Source of the DNA: Pseudideonella sakaiensis
GTDB lineage: Bacteria > Pseudomonadota > Gammaproteobacteria > Burkholderiales > Burkholderiaceae_C
Assembly: GCF_001293525.1 (NCBI RefSeq)
Contig: NZ_BBYR01000037.1
Location: 62,001 to 126,000, forward strand
Length of the DNA stretch: 64,000 nt
Reading direction: 5' to 3'
In this document: piece by piece, positions 54,941-63,007 of the stretch
Layout of the letters: each line of letters opens with the position of its first letter
Numbering within the stretch: the stretch's first letter is position 1
Position numbers and translations under genes: made by a program
The notes under the pieces: model-generated
What the model was told of the DNA's origin: nothing
The model's input: the letters and a program-made list of their open reading frames with translations, nothing else
The model's database searches: none

Positions 54941-55720
54941 ATGCCGAAGCCCGGTTCGCTGACGGTCGTGATCGTCGCGAAGAACGAAGCCCGCAACATC
55001 GCCGATTGCATCCGCAGCGCGGCCTTCGCCGACGAGGTGCTGGTGCTCGACTCGGGCAGCCACGACGACACGGTGGCGCGGGCGCAGGCCGCGGGCGCGC
55101 GCGTCGTGCAGACCGACTGGCCGGGCTACGGCCCGCAGGTGGCGCGCGGCTTCGGCCTGGCCACCGGCGAGTGGGTGCTCTCGCTCGATGCCGACGAACG
55201 CATCACCGAGGCGCTGCGCGCGGAGGTCCAGGCCGCCATCCGGGCCGGCACCCACGACGGCTACCGGCTGCCGCGGCTGTCGGAGTTCTGCGGCCGCTTC
55301 ATCCACCACGGCGGCTGGCGCCCGGACTACACGCTGCGGCTCGGCCGCCGCGCGAAGTCCGGCTTCACCGACCACTTCCTGCACGCCCACATGACGGTCG
55401 ACGGGCCGGTGGCGGACCTGCGGTCGCCGCTCGTCCACTACAGCTACCCCGACCTGCACGACGTGCTCGAGAAGCTCGACCGCTATTCCAGCGGCCATGC
55501 GAAGGACATGCTGGCGCGGGGCCGCTCGGGCGGCCTGGGCAAGGCGTTGCTGCACGGGACGATGGCGTTCGTGAGGACGTATTTCCTGCGGCTGGGGCTG
55601 CTCGACGGGCAGCACGGCCTGATGCTGGCGATCTACAACGCCGAATACACCTATTACAAATACCTGAAGTTGAAGTTCCTGCAGAGTCCGGCGAGGCGCC
55701 CGGAGTTCCCCGGCCGATGA
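54941..55720 (+). CDS. Family 2 glycosyltransferase, WaaE/KdtX-like
   Basis: 259 residues. GT-A fold: LTVVIVAKNEARNIADCIRSAAFADEVLVLDSGSHDDTV, DWPGYGPQVARGFGLATGEWVLSLDADERI (DxD), and RLSEFCGRFIHHGGWRPDYTLRLGRR. This pattern is characteristic of WaaE/KdtX-type transferases that add glucose to the inner LPS core. A GACAAT -10-like box lies ~95 bp upstream (54842-54847). Its stop overlaps the msbA ATG by 4 bp, which supports an LPS role. It is divergent from tolB. Confidence 0.88.
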   Translation: MPKPGSLTVVIVAKNEARNIADCIRSAAFADEVLVLDSGSHDDTVARAQAAGARVVQTDWPGYGPQVARGFGLATGEWVLSLDADERITEALRAEVQAAIRAGTHDGYRLPRLSEFCGRFIHHGGWRPDYTLRLGRRAKSGFTDHFLHAHMTVDGPVADLRSPLVHYSYPDLHDVLEKLDRYSSGHAKDMLARGRSGGLGKALLHGTMAFVRTYFLRLGLLDGQHGLMLAIYNAEYTYYKYLKLKFLQSPARRPEFPGR

Positions 55721-57567
55721 CGACGGCCGATGACGTGCCCCTCGCGGCGGCGGCCCCGGCCCGCCCGCTGCGCGAGCGGCTGCGCCGGCTGTGGCCGTAT
55801 TTCGCCGGCAGCCGGCTGGGCGTGCTGATGGTGCTCGGCGGCGCGCTGGTCGGCGCCGTCACCGAGCCGATGATCCCGGCGCTGATGAAGCCGCTGCTGG
55901 ACAGCGGCTTCAACGACAACAGCCTGCCGCTGTGGCTGGTGCCCGTGGTCATCATCGGCCTGTTCGCAGTGCGCAGCGCGGCCGGCTTCGTCGCGCAGTA
56001 CGGCCTGTCGTGGACGGCGAACCACGGCATGCTGAACCTGCGGCGCGCGATGTTCGACCGGCTGTTCGAGGCCTCGCCGACGCTGTTCTCGCAGGCCAGC
56101 GCCAGCAGCCTGACCAACACCGTGGTCTACGAGGTGCAGAACGGCACCTACTCGCTCGTCAACTCGCTGCTCACGCTGGTGCGCGACTCGCTGATGCTGG
56201 TGGCGATGCTCGCCTACCTGCTGTGGCTGAACTGGCAGCTGACGCTGTTCGTCGCGGTGCTGATCCCCGCGGTCGCCTTCGTGATGCGGCACCTGAGCCG
56301 GCGCATCCACCGGCTGGCGGTGCAGGGCCAGGGGGCCGTCGACGACCTGGCCTACGTGGTGGAGGAGAACGTGCTGGCCTGGCGCATCGTGCGCCTGCAC
56401 GACGCGCGGGCCGCGCAGTCGCGGCGCTTCGCCGCGGTGAGCCAGGCGCTGCGCCGACTTTCGATCAAGGGGGCGGTGGCGGGTGCCTCGACGACGCCGA
56501 TCACGCAGATGCTGGCCTCGGTGGCGCTGTCGGCGGTGATCGTCGCCGCGCTCTGGCAGGCGCAGCAGGGCAGCGCGTCGGTGGGCAGCTTCGTTGCCTT
56601 CGTCACCGGCATGCTGATGCTGATCGGCCCGATGAAGCACCTGTCGGAAGTGGCCGGCCCGATCACGCGCGGCCTGGCGGCGCTGGAGCGGGCGATCACG
56701 CTGATCGAGGACAGCCCGCCCGAGGTCGGCGGCCGCTACGACCCGGGGCGGGCCGCGGGCCGGCTCGAACTGCGCGGCGTCGGCCTGCGCTACGCGAGCG
56801 CGTCCGCGCCGGCGCTGGACGGCGTCGACCTGGTCGTGCCGGCCGGGCAGACGGTGGCGCTGGTCGGCCCGTCGGGGGCCGGCAAGTCGACGCTCGTGAA
56901 CCTGCTGCCGCGCTTCATCGAGCCGGACCACGGCACGCTGCTGCTCGACGGCCACCCGCTGCGCGACTGGGACGTCGGCGCGCTGCGCCGGCAGTTCGCG
57001 CTGGTCAGCCAGGACGTGGTGCTGTTCAACGACAGCGTGGCCGCCAACGTCGCGCTGGGCGACTGGGTCGACGAGGCCGCGGCCGGCACGCCCGGCCTGC
57101 CACAGGCCGCGCCGGCCGCACGCGCCGCGGTGCGCGAGCGCGTGCTGCGCGCACTGCAGGGCGCCAACCTGATGGAGCACGTGGCGAGCCTGCCGGCCGG
57201 CATCGACAGCGTGATCGGCCACAACGGCAGCCAGCTCTCCGGCGGCCAGCGCCAGCGGCTGGCGATCGCGCGCGCGATCTACAAGGACGCACCGGTGCTG
57301 ATCCTCGACGAGGCGACCTCGGCGCTGGACTCCGCGTCCGAGCGCCTCGTGCAGCAGGCGCTGGAGACGCTGATGCAGGGCCGCACCAGCCTGGTCATCG
57401 CGCACCGCCTGTCCACCATCGAGCGCGCCGACCGCATCGTCGCGATGCAGGACGGCCGCATCGTCGAGCAGGGCAGCCATGCCGAGCTGCGCGCCGCCGG
57501 TGGCCTGTACGCGCGGCTGCACGCGCTGCAATTCGGCCGCAACGACACTTCCCCGGAGACCCCATGA
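55717..57567 (+). CDS. msbA: Lipid A flippase MsbA (ABC exporter)
   Basis: 616-residue half-transporter that flips lipid A-core to the outer leaflet of the inner membrane. Six-helix membrane domain (for example LGVLMVLGGALVGAVTEPMIPALMKPLLDSGF; LPLWLVPVVIIGLFAVRSAAGFVAQYGLSWTANHGMLNLR; LMLVAMLAYLLWLNWQLTLFVAVLIPAVAFVM), then the ABC domain: Walker A VGPSGAGKST (~383-392), Q-loop LVSQDVVLFNDSV, signature LSGGQRQR (~506), Walker B VLILDEATSALD, H-loop VIAHRLST. ATGA overlap with the WaaE-like gene before it and with the AhpD-like gene after it. Confidence 0.93.
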   Translation: MTTADDVPLAAAAPARPLRERLRRLWPYFAGSRLGVLMVLGGALVGAVTEPMIPALMKPLLDSGFNDNSLPLWLVPVVIIGLFAVRSAAGFVAQYGLSWTANHGMLNLRRAMFDRLFEASPTLFSQASASSLTNTVVYEVQNGTYSLVNSLLTLVRDSLMLVAMLAYLLWLNWQLTLFVAVLIPAVAFVMRHLSRRIHRLAVQGQGAVDDLAYVVEENVLAWRIVRLHDARAAQSRRFAAVSQALRRLSIKGAVAGASTTPITQMLASVALSAVIVAALWQAQQGSASVGSFVAFVTGMLMLIGPMKHLSEVAGPITRGLAALERAITLIEDSPPEVGGRYDPGRAAGRLELRGVGLRYASASAPALDGVDLVVPAGQTVALVGPSGAGKSTLVNLLPRFIEPDHGTLLLDGHPLRDWDVGALRRQFALVSQDVVLFNDSVAANVALGDWVDEAAAGTPGLPQAAPAARAAVRERVLRALQGANLMEHVASLPAGIDSVIGHNGSQLSGGQRQRLAIARAIYKDAPVLILDEATSALDSASERLVQQALETLMQGRTSLVIAHRLSTIERADRIVAMQDGRIVEQGSHAELRAAGGLYARLHALQFGRNDTSPETP

Positions 57568-58166
57568 GCACCGACGCCCGACCGATCAGCCGCTTCCCCG
57601 TGCCCGCGCTCGCGGAGCTGCCCGAGGACATCCGCACGAAACTGCTGGAGGTGCAGGCCAAGGCGGGCTTCGTGCCGAACGTCTTCCTCACGCTGGCGCA
57701 CCGCCCCGACGAGTTCCGCGCCTTCGTGGCCTACCACGATGCGCTGATCCTGCGCCCCTCGGGCCTGAGCAAGGGCGAGAAGGAGATGGTCATCGTGGCC
57801 ACCAGCGGCGCCAACCGCTGCCTCTACTGCGTGGTGGCGCACGGCGCGATCCTGCGCATCTACGAGAAGAACCCGCTGCTGGCCGACCAGATCGCGGTGA
57901 ACCACCGCAAGGCCGACATCACGCCGCGCCAGGCCGCGATGCTGGACTTCGCGATGAAGGTCTGCCTCGATTCGGCCGGCCTCGGCGAGGCCGACTTCGC
58001 CGCGCTGGCCGCCCACGGCTTCACGCTGGAGGACGCCTGGGACATCGGCGCGATCACCGCGCTGTTCGGCCTGTCCAATCGGATGGCGAACCTCACCTCG
58101 ATGCGGCCGAACGACGAGTTCTACCTGATGGGCCGGGTGCCGAAGGCGTCCGCGCCGGCCGCCTGA
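57564..58166 (+). CDS. Peroxidase-related (AhpD-like) protein
   Basis: 200 residues, CMD/AhpD superfamily. Catalytic-type motif ANRCLYCVVAHGAILR (Cys-x2-Cys and His), preceded by VFLTLAHRPDEFRAFVAYHDALI and followed by LLADQIAVNHRKADITPRQAAMLDFAMKV and WDIGAITALFGLSNRMANLTSM, as in the ~180-200-residue 'uncharacterised peroxidase-related' group. The ATG overlaps the msbA stop (ATGA), so it is co-translated with a lipid A exporter. The biochemical reason for this link is not evident. Confidence 0.88.
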   Translation: MSTDARPISRFPVPALAELPEDIRTKLLEVQAKAGFVPNVFLTLAHRPDEFRAFVAYHDALILRPSGLSKGEKEMVIVATSGANRCLYCVVAHGAILRIYEKNPLLADQIAVNHRKADITPRQAAMLDFAMKVCLDSAGLGEADFAALAAHGFTLEDAWDIGAITALFGLSNRMANLTSMRPNDEFYLMGRVPKASAPAA

Positions 58167-58182
58167 GCGCCCGCTGCCGCCC

Positions 58183-58995
58183 ATGCGCTACCGCATCGTC
58201 ATCCCGGTCCTGAACCAGCTGCACTTCACGCGCCAGTGCGTGGAGAACCTGCTCGCCCACGGCACGCCGCCGGAGGCGATCCTGGTGATCGACAACGGCA
58301 GCAGCGACGACACGCCGGCCTGGCTGGCCTCGATGCCGCAGCTGCCGTCCGTGCGCAACCCGGTCAACCTCGGCTGCGGCGGCGCCTGGACGCAGGGTGC
58401 GCTGCTCAGCGGCGAGGCCGACTGGGTGGTGCTGCTGAACAACGACATCGTCTCCGGCCACGCCTTCGTGCCGGCGATGCTCGACGCGGCGGACCGCTTC
58501 GGCCTCGACGTGGTGAGCTGCGCGATGGTCGAGCGCGAGCTCGACTACCCGCTGGAGACCTTCACCGCCGAGTTCGTCGCCGAGATGCGCGACGTGCTCC
58601 GGCGCGGGTGGTTCCACGGCGTGTGCTTCGCGGTGCGCCGGCCGGTGTTCGAGCGCATCGGCTTCCCCGACACCGACCGGCTGCTGTTCGGCCGCGAGGA
58701 CAGCGAGTTCCTGTGGCGCTGCCGGCGCCACGACGTGCCGGTGGGCACGGTCGGCGCGGCGCTGCTGCACCACTTCGGCTCGATCACCCAGGACGCGATC
58801 CGCCGCGAGACCGGCGTGCGCAAGTTCGGCGACCACCGCTACTTCTACGCCCGCATCGGCCTGAACTGGTGGGGCCGCCAGCGCGCGAAGTTCGCGCGCA
58901 AGGCGCAGACGCGGCGCTGGGTGCACGAGGAGCGGGCCGCGCACGGCCGCACGCTGCACATGGTGCACGCGGGCGGCGGCTGGGAACACCGCTGA
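58183..58995 (+). CDS. Family 2 glycosyltransferase
   Basis: 270 residues. GT-A start RYRIVIPVLNQLHFTRQCVENLLAHGTPPEAILVIDNGSSDDTPAWL, NPVNLGCGGAWTQGALLSGEADWVVLLNNDIV (the DxD position is replaced by NND, common in this group), and FHGVCFAVRRPVFERIGFPDTDRLLFGREDSEFLWRCRR, a typical acceptor/catalytic region. Likely adds a sugar in LPS or a surface glycan. 16 bp after the AhpD-like gene and 10 bp before the methyltransferase gene. Confidence 0.88.
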   Translation: MRYRIVIPVLNQLHFTRQCVENLLAHGTPPEAILVIDNGSSDDTPAWLASMPQLPSVRNPVNLGCGGAWTQGALLSGEADWVVLLNNDIVSGHAFVPAMLDAADRFGLDVVSCAMVERELDYPLETFTAEFVAEMRDVLRRGWFHGVCFAVRRPVFERIGFPDTDRLLFGREDSEFLWRCRRHDVPVGTVGAALLHHFGSITQDAIRRETGVRKFGDHRYFYARIGLNWWGRQRAKFARKAQTRRWVHEERAAHGRTLHMVHAGGGWEHR

Positions 58996-59005
58996 AGGCC
59001 GCGCG

Positions 59006-59632
59006 ATGGCATCTCCCTCGCTCCACGACCCCCACGACCCGCACGCCGCGGCCCGCGCGCGCCACCTCGACCTCGGCTGCGGCGCCGCGCCGCGCAACCC
59101 CTATGGCCGGCCCGCGCTGCACGGCATCGACATCCGGCCCTTCGCGGCGCAGGTGCCCTTCGAGTTCCGCGCGGCCAACGTCGTGGTCGACCCCATCCCC
59201 TACGAGGCCGACCACTTCGGCTCGGTCTCCGCCTTCGACTTCCTCGAGCACGTGCCGCGCGTGCTGCCGGCGCCCGGCGGGGGCACCCGCTTCCCCTTCG
59301 TCGAGCTGATGGGCGAGGTCTGGCGGGTGCTCGCGCCGGGCGGGCGCTTCTATGCGCTGACGCCGGTGTTCCCGCACCCCGAGGTGTTCCAGGACCCGAC
59401 CCACGTCAACGTGCTGACCGTGCGCACGCACGAGTACTTCTGCGGCGAGCGACCCTACGCCGCGAACTACGGCTTCCCCGGGCGCTTCCGCGCGCTGCGC
59501 GCCGAGCGCGTGGTCTCGCGCGACGCCGAGCAGGCCGGCGACTTCGACTGGGCGCAGCGCCTGCGGCGCTGGCGGCGCCGGCTCAAGGGCCAGCTCAGCC
59601 ACGTCTGCTGGGAGCTCGAAGCCATCAAATGA
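59006..59632 (+). CDS. SAM-dependent methyltransferase-like protein
   Basis: 208 residues. Class I methyltransferase pattern: RHLDLGCGAAPRNPYG (motif I, ~19-34), HGIDIRPF (post-I acidic position), VDPIPYEADHFGSVSAFDFLEHVPRVL (motif IV/V region), and MGEVWRVLAPGGRFYALTPVFPHPEVFQDPTHVNVLT, as in UbiE/Methyltransf_11 proteins found in polysaccharide loci. The following GT gene starts in an ATGA overlap with its stop. Probably methylates a sugar or modifies a glycan end. Substrate unknown. Confidence 0.85.
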   Translation: MASPSLHDPHDPHAAARARHLDLGCGAAPRNPYGRPALHGIDIRPFAAQVPFEFRAANVVVDPIPYEADHFGSVSAFDFLEHVPRVLPAPGGGTRFPFVELMGEVWRVLAPGGRFYALTPVFPHPEVFQDPTHVNVLTVRTHEYFCGERPYAANYGFPGRFRALRAERVVSRDAEQAGDFDWAQRLRRWRRRLKGQLSHVCWELEAIK

Positions 59633-60603
59633 GCGCGCCGCCGCGGCTCAGCCTGCTGCTGATGGGCTACCAGCAGCGCGCGACGGTGGAGCAGGCCGTC
59701 GCGTCCTGCCTCGCGCAGACCGGCGCGCCGCTGCAGATCGTGCTGTCCGACGACGCGTCGACCGACGGCAGCTACGAGGCGATGGCGCGGCTCGCCGCGG
59801 CCTACCGCGGCCCGCACCGCGTGCAGCTGAACCGCAACCCGCGCAACCTCGGCATCGGCGGCCACTTCAACCGGCTGGTCGAGCTGGCCGACGGCGAGCT
59901 GCTGGTGCTGGCGGCCGGCGACGACGTCTCGCTGCCGCAGCGCTGCGAACGCATCGCCGCCGCGTGGGAGGCCGCAGGCCGGCGGCCCGACCTGGTCGCC
60001 CACCCCTTGATCGACCTCGACGCCGACGGCGTGCGCCACGGCACGATCGCGGTCGACGACCTGGCCCGCTGGGACCTGGCGCGCTGGGTGCGCGAGCGCC
60101 CGCGCGTGGTGGGCGCCGGCCATGCGTGGACGCGCCGGCTCGACGAGCGCTTCGGCCCGCTCGACCCCGCCATCGCCTACGAGGACCAGGTGCATGCGCT
60201 GCGCGCGCTGCTCGGCGGCGGCGCGATCACGCTCGACGAGCCGCTGGTGGCCTACCGCCGCGGCGGCACCTCGGCCAGCGCGCGCCCGGCCAGCGCCGAG
60301 GCCGTGCGCGCGCGGCTGCAGCTGCAGAACCGGCGCCACCTCGCCGAGGCCGAGCAGCTGCTGCAGGACGCGCGCACCGCCGGCGCCGAAGCCGTGCTCG
60401 CGCCGGCGCTGCTGCCGGAGCTGGCGCGCCAGCGCGCCTTCGCAGCCCAGCTCGCGGCCGCCGGCTGGGCCGAGGCCTGGCGAGCGTTGCGGGCGCACCC
60501 GCAGGCGCCGCTGGCCTGGCGCCTGCGCAAGGCCTGGGCGGTGCGCATGGCGGCGCTCGCCGCCTGGCGCCACCGACGCGCGCGCGCGGGCGCGCAGACC
60601 TGA
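59629..60603 (+). CDS. Family 2 glycosyltransferase
   Basis: 324 residues. GT-A fold: LSLLLMGYQQRATVEQAVASCLAQTGAPLQIVLSDDASTDGSYEAM, NPRNLGIGGHFNRLVELADGELLVLAAGDDVSLPQRCERI (GDD as the metal-binding motif), and AIAYEDQVHALRALLGGGAITLDEPLVAYRRGGTS. The C-terminal ~80 residues are helical and basic (LRKAWAVRMAALAAWRHRRARAG), perhaps a membrane-surface anchor. Last gene of the WaaE-msbA plus-strand operon; it faces the GT9 gene. Confidence 0.88.
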   Translation: MSAPPRLSLLLMGYQQRATVEQAVASCLAQTGAPLQIVLSDDASTDGSYEAMARLAAAYRGPHRVQLNRNPRNLGIGGHFNRLVELADGELLVLAAGDDVSLPQRCERIAAAWEAAGRRPDLVAHPLIDLDADGVRHGTIAVDDLARWDLARWVRERPRVVGAGHAWTRRLDERFGPLDPAIAYEDQVHALRALLGGGAITLDEPLVAYRRGGTSASARPASAEAVRARLQLQNRRHLAEAEQLLQDARTAGAEAVLAPALLPELARQRAFAAQLAAAGWAEAWRALRAHPQAPLAWRLRKAWAVRMAALAAWRHRRARAGAQT

Positions 60604-60730
60604 TCGACAACGACCAAGCCGGCGCCACCGCCGCGCGCGGGCGCGCACGGAGCGACCGGCGCGGCGGGAAGGCGCCGGTCGATCCGGCCCCCGCCCCGGC
60701 GCAGCACCGCCCGACCCGGCGGGCGCGCCC

Positions 60731-61897
60731 TCACCTCCCCGCCGGCGTCCGCAGCAGCGTCCGCGCGAGCGCCAGCACCCGCTCCGGGCCGATCGACTGC
60801 AGGCAGTCGCTGCGGCTCGCGTCGTGGCCCTCGCAGCCGGCCCCGTTGCAGGGCACGCAGGACTGGGTGCCCTGCAGCAGCCAGACGCCCGGGCGCTGCT
60901 GCAGCCCGTCGTCGCTGCGCGGCAGCCACGGCTGGCGCGCCGGGTGGCCGGCCGGCCAGGGGCCGAAGATGCGCGGGTCGACCGGCCCGTAGAGCGCGAT
61001 CGTCGGCACGCCGACGGCCGCGGCGAGGTGGGTGATCGAGGTGTCGGGGCCGATGTAGAGCGCGGCACGGGCGAGCAGCGCGGCGACCTGGTTCAGGTCC
61101 AGCTGGCCGGCCACGTCCAGCACCTCGCCGGGCGGGTTGCCCCGGGCGGCCTCGCGCACCTCGGCCACGCGCTGCCGGTCGGCCGCCGAGCCGCTGCCGG
61201 TCAGCACGACCGGGCGGCCGTCCGCCGCGAGGCCGCGCACCAGCGCCGCGCAGTGGGCCAGCGGCCACTGCTTGTAGGCCACCAGCGACGGCACCTGCAG
61301 CACCACCGGCGCCACCGGCCAGCGCGACAGCGCCGCGTCGACCTCGGCCGGCAGCGGCGCCGCGGGCGGCGGCACCACGGCCACCGCGGGCTCGCCGGCA
61401 CCGACCGGCGCCGGCCGCTCGGGCGGCGCGCCCGCGGCGGGCGAGCGCGGTGCGCCGACCGGCGTGTCGGACCAGGGGTCGAGCAGCGCCAGCTTCTCCA
61501 GCACCACGTGGCTGCGCGACGCGGGCACCTCCACCGCATGCGCGAGCAGGCGGCGCTGCCACCAGCTCTTGTCGCGGTGCCAGGTGACGAGGCCGGCGCG
61601 CCGCGGCGCCGCGACCCAGCCGTAGAGGTGGGCCCGGTCGCTCGGCTGCGCGACCAGCGCCAGGTCGTAGCGGCGCCACAGCCGGCGCACCGCCGGCCAG
61701 GCGCGGCGCCAGCCCCCGGACGGCGCTTCGATCAAGGCGTCGATGTCCGGGTTGCCGCGCAGCAGGCCGAGCGTGCCGGCGAAGCCGAGCACCTCGAGCC
61801 GGGCCTGCGGCCAGCGCTGGCGCGCCGCGCGGATCAGCGGCGTGGTCAGCAGCACGTCGCCGAGCTGGCGCGTGACGATGACCAGGATGCGCTGCAT
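60731..61897 (-). CDS. GT9 family (heptosyltransferase-like) glycosyltransferase
   Basis: 388 residues, GT-B fold. N-terminal RILVIVTRQLGDVLLTTPLIRAARQRWPQARLEVLGF is the GT9 signature (R-x2-GD-x-LL-x-TP). The C-terminal half has VVLQVPSLVAYKQWPLAHCAALVRGLAADGRPVVLTGSGSAADRQ, YIGPDTSITHLAAAVGVPTIALYGPVDPRIFGPW and a Cys-rich end (SCVPCNGAGCEGHDASRSDCLQSI), usual for WaaC/WaaF/WaaQ-type ADP-heptose transferases. Likely extends the LPS inner core. It starts immediately after the stop of the hypothetical gene at 61898. A Pro/Ala-rich insert (residues ~150-190) is unusual. Confidence 0.88.
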   Translation of the reverse strand: MQRILVIVTRQLGDVLLTTPLIRAARQRWPQARLEVLGFAGTLGLLRGNPDIDALIEAPSGGWRRAWPAVRRLWRRYDLALVAQPSDRAHLYGWVAAPRRAGLVTWHRDKSWWQRRLLAHAVEVPASRSHVVLEKLALLDPWSDTPVGAPRSPAAGAPPERPAPVGAGEPAVAVVPPPAAPLPAEVDAALSRWPVAPVVLQVPSLVAYKQWPLAHCAALVRGLAADGRPVVLTGSGSAADRQRVAEVREAARGNPPGEVLDVAGQLDLNQVAALLARAALYIGPDTSITHLAAAVGVPTIALYGPVDPRIFGPWPAGHPARQPWLPRSDDGLQQRPGVWLLQGTQSCVPCNGAGCEGHDASRSDCLQSIGPERVLALARTLLRTPAGR

Positions 61898-62266
61898 TCA
61901 GCCCGGCGTCCGCGGCAGGTCGCCGGCGGCGGCTTCGTCCGTCCGGCCGCCCACCGGCAGCGGCCCGGGATCCTCCCAGCCCATCAGCTCGGCCAGGCGG
62001 CGCACCACCCAGCGGCCCTCCTCGCGCGACACCGGCGGCGGATCGCCGAGGTGCAGGCCGCGCTCGCAGCGCTCCAGCACGTCGATCTCGGCGATGCCGA
62101 GGCGGAAGATCGTCTCGCGCGCGGTCTCGACCAGCAGGTTCGCGAGGTCCTCGCAGAACTCGTGGCGCGCGATCAGCGCCTCGCGCGGCAGCGTCGGCTT
62201 CAGCCGCCCGGGCGGCAGGTAGAGCGCGACGAAGGAGGGGGGAACGTCGATCTGGGAGTCGGCCAC
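61898..62266 (-). CDS. Conserved-looking hypothetical protein
   Basis: 122 residues from GTG 62266, helical and soluble: QIDVPPSFVALYLPPGRLKPTLPREALIARHEFCEDLANLLVETARETIFRLGIAEIDVLERCERGLHLGDPPPVSREEGRWVVRRLAELMGWEDP. I recall near-identical layouts in many Burkholderiales, where they carry vague automatic names. No catalytic motif is seen. GACAAT 5 nt before the GTG and no Shine-Dalgarno sequence suggest a leaderless mRNA. Its stop directly abuts the GT9 ATG, so they form a two-gene operon. Confidence 0.7.
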   Translation of the reverse strand: MADSQIDVPPSFVALYLPPGRLKPTLPREALIARHEFCEDLANLLVETARETIFRLGIAEIDVLERCERGLHLGDPPPVSREEGRWVVRRLAELMGWEDPGPLPVGGRTDEAAAGDLPRTPG

Positions 62267-62271
62267 GGCCG

Positions 62272-62277
62272 ATTGTC
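62272..62277 (-). promoter_or_regulatory. -10-like box before the hypothetical-GT9 pair
   Basis: GACAAT on the minus strand, 5 nt before the GTG at 62266. Confidence 0.3.
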
Positions 62278-62290
62278 GCAGCAGGCTAGG

Positions 62291-62335
62291 GCGCGGCTGG
62301 CGCGGCTGGCGCGGCTGGCTCGGCCGGAGCGGCCG
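62291..62335. repeat. Five 9-bp tandem repeats
   Basis: GCGCGGCTG three times without change, then GCTCGGCCG and GAGCGGCCG. They lie in the divergent region between the hypothetical gene and the marR-family gene, and may be variable in copy number between strains. Confidence 0.6.
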
Positions 62336-62431
62336 AAGGCCGCTGCTGGCCGCCCGGGCCGCCGGAGCCGCCTGGACCGCCGCGGTCCGACGGGGCAGCA
62401 GGAGCCGGCCGGAGGCGGCCGCCGGCCTGCG

Positions 62432-62437
62432 TACACT
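62432..62437 (+). promoter_or_regulatory. -10 box giving a leaderless marR-family mRNA
   Basis: TACACT, 8 nt before the ATG at 62446; no Shine-Dalgarno sequence. Confidence 0.45.
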
Positions 62438-62445
62438 GCCTGCCC

Positions 62446-62910
62446 ATGCCGCCGACCGAGCCCTCCGACGCCGCCCCACCGCTGCACGACGAGCCCGGCC
62501 ACCTGCTGCGCCGGGCCCACCAGGCGGCGGTGGCGGCCTTCCACGCCACCCACGGGCGCGACGTGACGCCGGTGCAGTTCGCCGTGCTGCGCGCGCTGGC
62601 CGACCGGCCGGGCATCGACCAGGTCACGCTGGCAGAGGTGGTCGCGCTCGACACCTCGACCACGGCCGACATCGCCGCGCGGCTCGACGCCAAGGGCTGG
62701 ATCGTGCGCGAGCTGCTCGCGCGCCGCCAGCGCGCCCTCTACCTCACGCCGACCGGCGAGGCGGTGCTGGCCGCGATGCTGCCGCGGGTGGCGCCGATGG
62801 GCGAAGCCCTGCTCGCGCCGCTGGGGCCGGAGGAGCGCCGGCAGTTCCTGGCGCTGCTGCAGCGGCTGGTGCAGCCGGACGGCCCGGCGACGACCGACGC
62901 GCCGGACTGA
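62446..62910 (+). CDS. MarR-family regulator
   Basis: 154 residues. Winged HTH: VTPVQFAVLRALADRPGIDQVTLAEVVALDTSTTADIAARLDAKGWIVRELLARRQRALYLTPTGEAVLAAM (~40-112), flanked by dimerisation helices. The VTLAEVVALDTSTTADIAARLDAKGWI segment is typical of the HpaR/BadR-like MarR group. No obvious target is adjacent; the nearest convergent gene is the ferritin-like protein at 63008. Its operator was not identified. Confidence 0.87.
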   Translation: MPPTEPSDAAPPLHDEPGHLLRRAHQAAVAAFHATHGRDVTPVQFAVLRALADRPGIDQVTLAEVVALDTSTTADIAARLDAKGWIVRELLARRQRALYLTPTGEAVLAAMLPRVAPMGEALLAPLGPEERRQFLALLQRLVQPDGPATTDAPD

Positions 62911-63007
62911 CACCGCGCTGCCGCGACGCCCCGCCCCGGGCCCGGCGCCGAAGGCGACGCGCAGTGCCGCCGGCCAGGCCGGTTGCCTTCCGGAGCCCGG
63001 GCAGCGT

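Noticed and set aside
62291-62335. CRISPR-like repeats
   Set aside because: Units are 9 bp (and 15 bp at 63916) with no spacers; no cas genes in the window.
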